From an uncultured Lachnospiraceae bacterium (GTDB lineage: Bacteria > Bacillota > Clostridia > Lachnospirales > Lachnospiraceae), in the NCBI GenBank assembly GCA_900317585.1, contig ONHG01000017.1:1-57709 (forward strand): DNA of 57,709 nt, given 5' to 3'. A model generated the notes under the pieces. That model searched no databases, was not told the origin of the DNA, and saw only the letters and a list, made by a program, of their open reading frames with translations. Made by a program: the position numbers and the translations under genes. This document shows positions 27,893 through 36,195 of this stretch, piece after piece (position 1 is the first letter of the stretch; each line of letters starts with the position of its first letter).

Positions 27893-29050
27893 ATGAAAAA
27901 GCTTTTAAAAATCATACCGGCACTTGTGTTTGCTGCCTGTTGCTTTATGTTCGCTGCAAAATGCTTAAAGGCAGGAGGGTTTACAGGTGCTATAGCTGAT
28001 TTCCCTACAGCTATACACAGGGCAGTAAAGGGGCAAATGCAGGCCACAACAGACTATTTAAACGGCGAACAGACAGAGTACGATGAGTCAGTATTTACAG
28101 GGGAATATCACTATTACTACGAGAAGCTGTCAGATGATGACAAGCTTATTTACAGGCAGATTTATGCGATGATGCAAAAGCGCATGGATGGAATTTCGTT
28201 AAATACTACAGACACTGACAACGTTAGCCGTATACAGCAGTTTGTGCTGTTAGACAATCCACAGTTTTTCTACATAGAAAAGAGTCAGTATATTGTGAGA
28301 AACAGCATCATTTTTTCGCCTGTATACAATATGTCTGAGTCTGATATCGACAACGCAATAAGTGCGATTTCAGGCTATGTGTCAGCCTGTATGGCAGGTA
28401 TTGATGAAGGTGCATCGGATTATGACAAGGCTGTGCATTTCTATGAATATGTGATAGAGCATGCCGAGTATGAGGAAAATTCTCCTCACAACCAGGATAT
28501 GTACTCAGCAGTGCTTGGAAGGACGGTCTGTCAGGGCTATGCGATGATGTTTAAGTATCTGTGTGACAGGGCCGGTATCAGCTCACTTATTGTGACAGGC
28601 ACCACATCTGATGCAAACCACGCCTGGAATATGGTATATCTGGACGGTGCGTGGTGTGCGGTGGACTGTACCTACGGTGATGGTGATTATCTGGGAAAGG
28701 GCATATCATACAGCTGGTTCGGAGTGCCGCTTGATGTGGTAAAGCTTACACGCACATTGGACAATGAGGATATGCTGCCGCAGGAAGCGTCATTGGAGGA
28801 TGACTATTATTACAGGAATGGGCAGTATTTTACCTCCTACGACCTTAAAGCATTACAGGGCATGACAATGTCATCAAACTATATCACGTTCAAGTTTTCG
28901 GACAGAGAAACCTATGATACTGCATGTCACAGTCTTTTTGAGAAGGGTGACTACAAATATCTGATTCCGACAGCAAGAGGCGGCACTATCACATATATGC
29001 AGGAGCCCAATTCGCTTGCAGTGTTTATACACATAGAGCTGGGAAGCTGA
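27893..29050 (+). CDS. Secreted or membrane-anchored transglutaminase-like domain protein
   Basis: A 385-residue protein beginning with a signal peptide or N-terminal anchor (LLKIIPALVFAACCFMFAAKCL). Residues about 190-265 form a transglutaminase-like core with a complete Cys-His-Asp triad: C213 in TVCQGYAMMFKYL, H243 in NHAWNMV, and D258 in AVDCTYGDGD. Such proteins in Firmicutes are usually cell-wall or surface cysteine peptidase-like enzymes of unknown substrate. GGGGGA precedes the ATG. No terminator is visible downstream. Confidence 0.85.
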   Translation: MKKLLKIIPALVFAACCFMFAAKCLKAGGFTGAIADFPTAIHRAVKGQMQATTDYLNGEQTEYDESVFTGEYHYYYEKLSDDDKLIYRQIYAMMQKRMDGISLNTTDTDNVSRIQQFVLLDNPQFFYIEKSQYIVRNSIIFSPVYNMSESDIDNAISAISGYVSACMAGIDEGASDYDKAVHFYEYVIEHAEYEENSPHNQDMYSAVLGRTVCQGYAMMFKYLCDRAGISSLIVTGTTSDANHAWNMVYLDGAWCAVDCTYGDGDYLGKGISYSWFGVPLDVVKLTRTLDNEDMLPQEASLEDDYYYRNGQYFTSYDLKALQGMTMSSNYITFKFSDRETYDTACHSLFEKGDYKYLIPTARGGTITYMQEPNSLAVFIHIELGS

Positions 29051-29280
29051 TAAACTCTGTTTGAGGCGGAATTTACTCCCACTAGGCTAAGGAATTATGA
29101 AAGCGTATGCCACAGACGTACGCCGCGCCGAAAGTGTGCATCTGGCGAATGTACACAAACCTTGAGCCGAAATTCGACGCCTGACAAATTAACGCAATTC
29201 TTACGAATTGTTCTGCCACAGTACCCGCCGGGTGGCACACCCCATGAAGGGCGGGCGGCTATACAAAAATAAAGAAAGAG
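29051..29280. other. Hairpin-rich intergenic region before dnaE
   Basis: This gap is more GC-rich than its surroundings and holds several local inverted repeats: GTGTGCAT with ATGTACAC (29133-29155), CAATTC with GAATTG (29195-29210), TGCCAC with GTGGCA (29214-29236), and a looser long-range pairing between TTTGAGGCGGAATTT (near 29060) and AAATTCGACGCCTGACAAA (near 29171). GCCACAG followed by GTAC and CGCC occurs twice. No known RNA family is recognised and no clear terminator is formed. Confidence 0.45.
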
Positions 29281-29288
29281 GAATCCAA

Positions 29289-32200
29289 ATGTCATTTTGT
29301 CATCTTCACACCCATACCGAGTACAGTCTGCTCGATGGGTCAAACAAGATAAAAGAATATGTAAAGCGCGTCAAGGAGCTTGGCATGAACTCTGCCGCAA
29401 TCACAGACCATGGTAATATGTACGGTGTGGTGGAGTTTTACAAGACGGCAAAGGCAAATGATATCAATCCGGTCATAGGCTGCGAGGTATATGTGGCACC
29501 AAATTCGCGCTTTGACAGGGAGACAAGCCACGGTGATGACAGGTATTATCATCTGATTCTGCTTGCTGAAAATAATACAGGCTATGCCAATCTCATGAAG
29601 ATAGTGTCAATAGGGTTCACAGAGGGCTATTATTACAGGCCGAGAGTGGATTTTGAGACGCTTGAGAGATATCACGAGGGGCTTATATGCCTGTCTGCCT
29701 GTCTGGCAGGAGAAATCCCCAGATACATCGTCAGAGGCTTTTATGACGAGGCGAAGGAGATTGCAAGGAAGTATCAGGACTGCTTTGGAAAAGACAACTT
29801 CTTCCTTGAGCTGCAGGACCATGGCATTGATGACCAGAAGCTTGTGAATCAGCAGCTTCTTAGGATGAGCAAGGAGCTTGAAATAGGGTTAGTGTGTACT
29901 AATGATGTGCACTACACCTACGAGTCCGATGCGGAGGCACATGATGTGCTTTTGTGTATCCAGACCGGGAAAAAAGTGTCTGACGAGGACAGGATGCGCT
30001 ATGATGGCGGACAGTTTTTCGTAAAGAGCGAAGAGCAGATGAGAGCGCTTTTCCCATATGCCACAGAGGCTATTGAGAATACGCAGAAAATTGCCGACAG
30101 ATGCAATGTGACGCTTGAGTTTGGCAATTACAAGATTCCAAAGTATGAGGTGCCAGAGGGCTATGATAGTGCCGAAGCCTTCCTTACAGAGCTTTGCGAG
30201 AAGGGCTTTAGGGAGAAATACATAGGCTGTGGCGAGTACAGTGCTGAGGAGCTTAAAAAGATACATGCAGATATGGACTATGAGCTTGGTATCATAAAGA
30301 CCATGGGCTTTATAGAGTATATCCTTATCGTGTGGGATTATATCAACTGGTGTCGCACGCACGACTGCTGGGTAGGCCCGGGACGAGGCTCAGCGGCGGG
30401 AAGCAGGGTGTGCTATTGTACCGGAATCACGGATATTGATCCGGTTAAATACAATCTGCTTTTTGAAAGATTTCTTAACCCTGAGCGAGTTTCCATGCCT
30501 GATATCGATGTGGATTTCGAGTATGCGGAGAGATATCGCGCCATAGAGTATGTTCAGCAGAAGTACGGACACGATTCTGTAACACAGATAGTCACCTTTG
30601 GTACGATGGCAGCAAGAGGAGTCATAAAATCAGTCGGAAAGGCACTGGATTTCCCATATGCAGAGACTGACAGGCTTGCAAAGATGGTGCCTCAGGAGCT
30701 TAATATCACGATTGACAAGGCTCTTCAGATGAACCCGGAGTTTAAGGGCATTTACGACAGTGATGCGAGAGTGCATGAAATGATAGATATGGCAAAAAGG
30801 CTTGAGGGACTGCCAAACCACACGTCCGTGCATGCAGCAGGTGTGGTAATCTATCCGGGTGTGGCGAGCGATTATGTGCCTCTTGGAAGGGCAAACGACG
30901 GAAGCCCTACCGCAGAGTACAATATGGTACAGCTCGAGGAGCTTGGCCTTTTAAAGATGGATTTTCTGGGGCTTCGTACACTCACGGTGCTAAAGGATTC
31001 TGTGAAGAATATCAAGGCATCAAGGGGCATTGATGTGGATATTGACCATATTGATTTCAACGATAAGGGCACACTTGACTTTATCGGAACAGGAAAGACG
31101 GAAGGGGTATTCCAGCTAGAGTCTGCCGGTATGCAAAGCTTCATGAAGGAACTCAGTCCACAGAGCTTTGAGGACATCGTGGCCGGTATTTCGCTCTACC
31201 GTCCGGGTCCTATGGATTTCATTCCCAACTATATAAAGGGCAAGAACAATCCAAAGGAGATAAGCTATGTGACACCTGAGCTTGAGAGTATTTTAGAGCC
31301 GACCTACGGCTGTATAGTATACCAGGAACAGGTTATGCAGATAGTGCAGAAGCTCGCAGGCTATACAATGGGTCAGGCGGACAACATCCGTCGTGCCATG
31401 AGCAAGAAGAAGCAGTATGTCATTGACGCAGAGCGCCAGAGCTTTGTGTACGGAGACGAGGAGCGCGGTATAAAGGGCTGTGTGGCAAACGGCATAGATG
31501 AAAAGGCTGCCAACAGCATATACGATTCGATGGTTGATTTTGCTAAGTATGCGTTCAACAAATCACATGCAGCCGCGTATGCAAAAATCAGTGTTCAGAC
31601 TGCATGGCTCAAAAACTACTATCCGGTCGAATTTATGGCAGCGCTCATGACTTCTGTTATAGACAATTCAGCCAAGGCGGCGCAGTATCTTTACAGCTGT
31701 CGTGATATGGGAATTAAGGTGCTTCCGCCGGATATCAACTGTGGACAGGGCGAGTTTACCGCAGAGGGTGACCATGTCAGATATGGCATGTACGCCATCA
31801 AATCTCTGGGCAGGCCGGTAATAGACCAGATAATCGAGGAGCGGGAAAGTGGCGGCAGATACCGCACACTCTCAGATTTTATCGAGAGAACCTGCCAGAA
31901 GGAGCTTATCAACAAGCGTGCGATTGAGAATCTGATAAAGGCGGGAGCCTGCGATTCACTCGACGGCACGAGAAAGCAGATGGCAATGGTGTATGCATCG
32001 ATTGTGGACAGGGTGCAGCATGACAAAAAGTCAACAATGGCAGGGCAGATGAGCCTGTTTGACCTGGTCTCAGATGAGGATAGGCAGTCATTTGAGCTTA
32101 AGTATCCAAATGTTGGTGAATATGACGCTGAGGAAGCCCTGGCCTATGAAAAAGAGGTGCTTGGCATCTATTTAAGCGGACACCCTCTGGAAAAATATGC

Positions 32201-32789
32201 AGCTGCCCTAAAGAAAAACATCACAGCAAATGCGATAGATTTTGTGCTTGAAGAGGAGAGCGGTGCCGTAAAGATAAAGGACAATGCGCACGTGGTAATC
32301 GGAGGCATGATAGCTGCAAAGACGATTAAGTTTACCAAGTACAATCAGGCCATGGCTTTTATCACGATAGAGGACCTGACAGGAACTGTTGAGGTAATTA
32401 TTTTTCCGAGAGATTACGAGCGCTACCAGAGATATTTACAGGACGATGCTAAAATATTTGTTATCGGACATGCGACAGTCGAGGATGAGCAGAACGGCAA
32501 GATAATCTGCGAGAGAATCATACCGTTTGATGAGCTTCCGAAGCAGCTATGGCTCAGGTTTGATACGATGGAGGACTATAAGAAAAACGAGAGCAGGCTT
32601 CTTGAGACAATCCGTGAATCTGACGGAGGAGATGAAGTCATAATTTACATCGCAGATACAAAGCAGATGAAAAAACTTGGCAGAAATTATTCCGTAAATG
32701 CAAATAATGAGCTCATGGAGCAGCTTTTGGAATTTTTAGACAAAGAAAATGCGAAAATTGTTGAAAAGAATATTGAAAAAATGTGCTAA
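29289..32789 (+). CDS. dnaE: DNA polymerase III alpha subunit, DnaE type
   Basis: Replicative polymerase subunit, 1166 residues from ATG 29289; the frame extends upstream but GAAAGAGGAA and the family N-terminus (SFCHLHTHTEYSLLDGS) support this start. It has a PHP domain (about 1-280), the polymerase core with GPGRGSAAGS and the catalytic PDIDVDF (D405, D407), the beta-binding and helix-hairpin-helix region, and a C-terminal OB-fold (about 1000-1075, VVIGGMIAAKTIKF). The architecture is that of DnaE, not PolC, because no proofreading exonuclease is inserted. In Firmicutes DnaE usually acts in primer extension beside PolC. A promoter for pfkA overlaps its 3' end. Confidence 0.97.
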   Translation: MSFCHLHTHTEYSLLDGSNKIKEYVKRVKELGMNSAAITDHGNMYGVVEFYKTAKANDINPVIGCEVYVAPNSRFDRETSHGDDRYYHLILLAENNTGYANLMKIVSIGFTEGYYYRPRVDFETLERYHEGLICLSACLAGEIPRYIVRGFYDEAKEIARKYQDCFGKDNFFLELQDHGIDDQKLVNQQLLRMSKELEIGLVCTNDVHYTYESDAEAHDVLLCIQTGKKVSDEDRMRYDGGQFFVKSEEQMRALFPYATEAIENTQKIADRCNVTLEFGNYKIPKYEVPEGYDSAEAFLTELCEKGFREKYIGCGEYSAEELKKIHADMDYELGIIKTMGFIEYILIVWDYINWCRTHDCWVGPGRGSAAGSRVCYCTGITDIDPVKYNLLFERFLNPERVSMPDIDVDFEYAERYRAIEYVQQKYGHDSVTQIVTFGTMAARGVIKSVGKALDFPYAETDRLAKMVPQELNITIDKALQMNPEFKGIYDSDARVHEMIDMAKRLEGLPNHTSVHAAGVVIYPGVASDYVPLGRANDGSPTAEYNMVQLEELGLLKMDFLGLRTLTVLKDSVKNIKASRGIDVDIDHIDFNDKGTLDFIGTGKTEGVFQLESAGMQSFMKELSPQSFEDIVAGISLYRPGPMDFIPNYIKGKNNPKEISYVTPELESILEPTYGCIVYQEQVMQIVQKLAGYTMGQADNIRRAMSKKKQYVIDAERQSFVYGDEERGIKGCVANGIDEKAANSIYDSMVDFAKYAFNKSHAAAYAKISVQTAWLKNYYPVEFMAALMTSVIDNSAKAAQYLYSCRDMGIKVLPPDINCGQGEFTAEGDHVRYGMYAIKSLGRPVIDQIIEERESGGRYRTLSDFIERTCQKELINKRAIENLIKAGACDSLDGTRKQMAMVYASIVDRVQHDKKSTMAGQMSLFDLVSDEDRQSFELKYPNVGEYDAEEALAYEKEVLGIYLSGHPLEKYAAALKKNITANAIDFVLEEESGAVKIKDNAHVVIGGMIAAKTIKFTKYNQAMAFITIEDLTGTVEVIIFPRDYERYQRYLQDDAKIFVIGHATVEDEQNGKIICERIIPFDELPKQLWLRFDTMEDYKKNESRLLETIRESDGGDEVIIYIADTKQMKKLGRNYSVNANNELMEQLLEFLDKENAKIVEKNIEKMC

Positions 32790-32801
32790 AACAAGTACAA
32801 T
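32773..32801 (+). promoter_or_regulatory. Promoter of pfkA overlapping the dnaE 3' end
   Basis: TTGAAA (32773-32778) and TACAAT (32796-32801) with a 17-base spacer, 52 bases before the pfkA ATG. Confidence 0.7.
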
Positions 32802-32852
32802 GGATTGGGATTAGAATAAATGATAATTTTTTAACATATGGAGGTTATACCA

Positions 32853-33824
32853 ATGGCAAAAGAGATTAACACAATAGGTGTACTTACAAGTGGTGGTGAC
32901 GCACCGGGAATGAACGCAGCGATTCGTGCCGTTGTTCGTCAGGCTCTCTCAAAGGGCAAGAAGGTTAAAGGAATCAAGAGAGGATACGCAGGTCTGTTAA
33001 ATGAAGAAATCGTGGATATGGATTCAAAGAGCGTTTCAGACACAATCTCACGCGGTGGTACAATCTTACAGACAGCCAGATGTAAGGAGTTCGTTACAGC
33101 AGAGGGACAGCAGAAGGGCGCTGAAATCTGCAAGAAGCATGGTATCGATGCTATCGTAGTTATCGGTGGTGACGGATCTTTCCAGGGTGCGCAGAAGCTT
33201 GCTGCACTTGGCATCAATACAATCGGTCTTCCTGGCACAATCGACCTTGATATCGCATGTACAGATTACACAATCGGTTTTGATACAGCCTGCAACACAG
33301 CTATGGAGGCTATTGACAAGGTACGTGATACATCTACATCACACGAGAGATGCTCAATCATCGAGGTTATGGGACGTGGAGCAGGATACATTGCATTATG
33401 GTGTGGTCTTGCAAACGGCGCTGAGGAAGTATTACTTCCAGAGAAGTATGACAACAACCTTGAGGCACTCGTCGAGAGAGTAGCTCACGCTAGAGAGCTC
33501 GGCAAGCAGCATTACATCATCATCAATGCTGAGGGTGTAGGACATTCACAGGAGATGGCTAAGGAAATCGAGGCTGCTACAGGCATCGAGACTCGAGCAA
33601 CTATCCTTGGACATATGCAAAGAGGTGGAAGCCCTACCTGCAAGGACCGTGTATACGCTACAATCATGGGCGCTATGGCAGTTGATTTACTCTGCGAGGG
33701 CAAGTCAAACAGAGTTGTTGCCCATAAGGATGGCAATTTCGTAGATTTCGATATCGACGAGGCACTTGCTATGAAGAAGAGTGTAGACGAGTACATGTAC
33801 GATATCTCTAAATCTCTGGTTTAG
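32853..33824 (+). CDS. pfkA: ATP-dependent 6-phosphofructokinase
   Basis: Phosphorylates fructose 6-phosphate in glycolysis. ATG 32853, 7 bases after GGAGG, gives 323 residues. The ATP site reads GGDAPGMNAA, and GGDGSFQGA has the Gly expected for an ATP-using rather than pyrophosphate-using enzyme. The substrate motif is GTIDLDIACTD: the catalytic Thr and both Asp residues are kept, but the usual Asn between the Asp residues (GTIDND) is Leu. MGRGAGYIAL and GHMQRGGSP are present. It stands as a single gene with its own promoter, and a U-poor hairpin lies downstream. Confidence 0.96.
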   Translation: MAKEINTIGVLTSGGDAPGMNAAIRAVVRQALSKGKKVKGIKRGYAGLLNEEIVDMDSKSVSDTISRGGTILQTARCKEFVTAEGQQKGAEICKKHGIDAIVVIGGDGSFQGAQKLAALGINTIGLPGTIDLDIACTDYTIGFDTACNTAMEAIDKVRDTSTSHERCSIIEVMGRGAGYIALWCGLANGAEEVLLPEKYDNNLEALVERVAHARELGKQHYIIINAEGVGHSQEMAKEIEAATGIETRATILGHMQRGGSPTCKDRVYATIMGAMAVDLLCEGKSNRVVAHKDGNFVDFDIDEALAMKKSVDEYMYDISKSLV

Positions 33825-33855
33825 TATCTAATATAGTTACTTTACAATAAATATG

Positions 33856-33919
33856 AATGCCCTTGTATCCGGCACATCAAATGCAGGTAATTGCGTGCAT
33901 GTGTCGGTGCAGGGGCATT
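33856..33919 (+). other. Long G-U-tolerant hairpin downstream of pfkA
   Basis: AATGCCCTTGTATCCGGCACAT (two parts, from 33856) pairs with the region ending GGGGCATT at 33919. Mismatches at the DNA level are T-G or G-T, so the RNA stem stays paired, with one bulge. No T-run follows, so it is not a classical terminator; an mRNA 3'-end stabiliser is possible. Confidence 0.55.
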
Positions 33920-34001
33920 TATGCATTCGGAGAAAGACGAATGTTGATCATGAAAATCACTGTCAGTAGGATTATTTAAATCGATATAGAAAGAGAAGAA
34001 A

Positions 34002-34793
34002 ATGATTACAAGTGCATCAAACAAAAGTATAAAAAATGTGCAGGCTCTTTTAAGCAAGGCAAAGGAGCGGAAAAAGCAGGGCGTATTCGTGGTTGAGGGT
34101 CCAAAGATGAGCTTTGAGGCGCCATATGACTGGGTAAGTGCCGTATATATGTCTGAGTCATTTTTTAATGATGACAGGTTTAAGGAAGAGAAGAATCGTT
34201 TCCTTGACAAAACAGAAATAGTGAGTGACCCGGTGTTTAAGAGCATGTCTGACACGCAGACTCCGCAGGGGGTGCTTGCTATAGTAAAGATGCCGCACTA
34301 TGAGATAGATGAACTTTTTAAGGGCGACAAGACAGAGCTTCTTGTGCTTGAGAGTATACAGGATCCGGGAAACTTAGGCACTATGATCCGCACAGGTGAG
34401 GGCGCAGGTGTAAGCGGCATTATAATGAATCGCACAACAGTGGACATTTTTAATCCAAAGACTGTGCGCTCAACCATGGGCTCACTCTACCGTGTGCCGT
34501 TTTTCATCACAGATGACCTTCCGGAGACTATAGAGTATGCAAAGTCAAAGGGAGTTCCTCTCTACGCAGCTCATTTAAAGGGTAAGTGCTCTTATGACAG
34601 ACAGGACTACACCGGAGCCTGTGGCTTTATGATAGGAAATGAGGGCAATGGATTATCAGATGAGATAGCTGACATGGCGGACACATATATCCGCATACCT
34701 ATGGAGGGAGCTGTGGAGTCGCTTAATGCCGCAATATCAGCCACTTTGCTCATGTATGAGTGCAATCGTCAGAGAAGACTTTTGGGAGAATAA
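34002..34793 (+). CDS. SpoU/TrmH-family rRNA methyltransferase
   Basis: Predicted S-adenosylmethionine-dependent 2'-O-methyltransferase, 263 residues. An N-terminal substrate-binding domain (about 1-95, with GVFVVEGPKM) is followed by the knotted SPOUT domain carrying its three motifs: ESIQDPGNLGTMIRT, FMIGNEGNGLS and IPMEGAVESLNAAISATLLMYE. This is the 23S rRNA methylase-like branch; the exact target nucleotide cannot be read from sequence. The stop is followed after one base by the next ATG, which implies translational coupling. Confidence 0.93.
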   Translation: MITSASNKSIKNVQALLSKAKERKKQGVFVVEGPKMSFEAPYDWVSAVYMSESFFNDDRFKEEKNRFLDKTEIVSDPVFKSMSDTQTPQGVLAIVKMPHYEIDELFKGDKTELLVLESIQDPGNLGTMIRTGEGAGVSGIIMNRTTVDIFNPKTVRSTMGSLYRVPFFITDDLPETIEYAKSKGVPLYAAHLKGKCSYDRQDYTGACGFMIGNEGNGLSDEIADMADTYIRIPMEGAVESLNAAISATLLMYECNRQRRLLGE

Positions 34794-34794
34794 T

Positions 34795-35058
34795 ATGCGT
34801 ATTTGGTTTAAGATTTATACTGACACGCACCTGATGCGTGATATTACAATAGAAAATGACAGTGACGACACACGTACACACAAGATTTTTAAGGCACTTG
34901 AGGATGCATGCCTTGCTTTTGACCTGGGAAAGCCCATCTGGCTTGAAAGCAACATAAGTGATTTCAAGAGGCATGGAAAGACCCGCTTTACGAAGGATAA
35001 TTTTGTGGAGGACATCGACTTTGATTTTCTCGAGATGCACATAATCGAGGAGGATTGA
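34795..35058 (+). CDS. Small conserved-looking protein coupled to the rRNA methyltransferase
   Basis: An 87-residue protein of unknown function. ATG 34795 starts one base after the methyltransferase stop, with GGGAG 6 bases upstream inside that gene, so it is translated as part of the same unit. The sequence is mixed alpha/beta and acidic at the C-terminus (EDIDFDFLEMHIIEED), with no membrane segment and no cysteine pair. I do not recognise a named family. Confidence 0.72.
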   Translation: MRIWFKIYTDTHLMRDITIENDSDDTRTHKIFKALEDACLAFDLGKPIWLESNISDFKRHGKTRFTKDNFVEDIDFDFLEMHIIEED

Positions 35059-35100
35059 TACCTCATTATGGATATGATGAGTTATTATTGATATAAGGAC

Positions 35101-35367
35101 GGTCCGCACGCTGCAGGCACGGTGGCGCGCACGTACTCTCTCGTAAGCGCATAGCGAAGCTATTTAGAATCTGTTGAATTATGCTTCACAACCAGAAATG
35201 CACCGGCATGGACGCCGGGGCAAGGTGTTATGCGCCATGGACGGCGCATAAAAGCCGGTTTCGTCAAGCATAGAAAACCAAAAGGCATAATTCCTACAGA
35301 TTCTTAATGGCGTAGCGTAGCTTACGAGAGAGTACGTGTGTGCCGCCGTGCCTGCAGCGTGCGGACC
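35101..35367. repeat. 267-bp giant inverted repeat / structured RNA or MITE-like element
   Basis: The outer arms (35101-35148 and 35320-35367) are inverted copies over 48 bases, starting GGTCCGCACGCTGCAGGCAC. They differ at only three positions, and each difference leaves a G-T pair, so a transcript would still fold. After an internal loop the inner arms pair again (AGAATCTGT with ACAGATTCT; GAATTATGC with GCATAATTC). The centre holds two hairpins with the same ATGGAC loop: CCGGC/GCCGG at 35203-35218 and TTATGCGCC/GGCGCATAA at 35228-35251. It contains no convincing gene. It fits a large structured RNA, a MITE, or a repeat element. Confidence 0.85.
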
Positions 35368-35435
35368 TGTGTACATACAAAATAAACAACATATAAAATA
35401 ACAAGAATAAAAAATATATAAATAATAGTTATAAT

Positions 35436-35466
35436 TTGCCAATTATGCGAATAAATATGCTATAAT
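35436..35466 (+). promoter_or_regulatory. Possible relQ promoter
   Basis: TTGCCA (35436-35441) and a perfect TATAAT (35461-35466) are 19 bases apart, a slightly long spacer, 54 bases ahead of the relQ ATG. Confidence 0.5.
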
Positions 35467-35520
35467 TGATTAGAAGGGTCTGATAAACATACAGGCGAAT
35501 AGATCACAGGGAGGTTTTTA

Positions 35521-36195
35521 ATGGAACAAGAGTTTGCGGAGGGCATTGATAGTTGGGAGACTATGATGTTTCTATACAATTCTGCACTGAAAGAGGTCAA
35601 TACTAAGCTCGAGATACTAAATGACGAGTTTGTTCACATACATAATTACAATCCGATAGAGTACATAAAGTCGCGTATCAAGACTCCTGAAAGCATAGTT
35701 AAGAAGCTCAAAAAGGGAGGCTACGAGAGCACTATAGAGAATATGGTCACATATGTAAAGGACATAGCGGGCATCAGAATCGTGTGCTCGTTCACATCTG
35801 ATATATACCGGCTTGCTGAGATGATTGGCAGGCAGAATGATTTGACTGTCATATCGGTAAAGGACTATATGAAGCATCCGAAGGCGAGCGGCTACAAGAG
35901 CTACCACATGATTGTTTCGGTGCCTATTTTCCTTTCAAACAAGGTGGTTGACACAAAGGTTGAGATACAGATTCGTACAATAGCTATGGATTTCTGGGCA
36001 AGCCTTGAGCACAAGATATATTATAAGTTCGAGGGCAATGCACCTGAGTATATCAGCCGCGATCTGCGCGAGTGTGCAGGTATCGTAGGACAGCTTGATG
36101 CAAAGATGCTTTCGCTCAATGAGGCAATCCTTGAGGCCAAGGAGAAGCAGGAGCATGAGAGGGAGGAGAAAATACGAGAAGATGAACATCATTAA
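35521..36195 (+). CDS. relQ: Small alarmone synthetase, RelQ/YjbM type (GTP pyrophosphokinase)
   Basis: Makes (p)ppGpp from ATP and GTP/GDP in the cytoplasm. The 224-residue protein is a single RelA_SpoT synthetase domain (YESTIENMVTYVKDIAGIRIVCSF; GYKSYHMIVSVPIF; VEIQIRTIAMDFWASLEHKIYYK) without the HD hydrolase, TGS or ACT domains of long Rel. The C-terminus is a charged helix. GGGAGG precedes the ATG. The following ABC-F gene starts inside its last codons, so stress alarmone synthesis and a ribosome-associated ATPase are made together. Confidence 0.94.
   Translation: MEQEFAEGIDSWETMMFLYNSALKEVNTKLEILNDEFVHIHNYNPIEYIKSRIKTPESIVKKLKKGGYESTIENMVTYVKDIAGIRIVCSFTSDIYRLAEMIGRQNDLTVISVKDYMKHPKASGYKSYHMIVSVPIFLSNKVVDTKVEIQIRTIAMDFWASLEHKIYYKFEGNAPEYISRDLRECAGIVGQLDAKMLSLNEAILEAKEKQEHEREEKIREDEHH

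Noticed and set aside
29208-29288. An upstream extension of dnaE
   Set aside because: The added 27 residues are unlike DnaE N-termini and fall in hairpin-rich intergenic DNA.
35179-35442. An 87-codon minus-strand frame inside the inverted repeat
   Set aside because: It follows palindromic sequence, has no ribosome site and no recognisable protein features.
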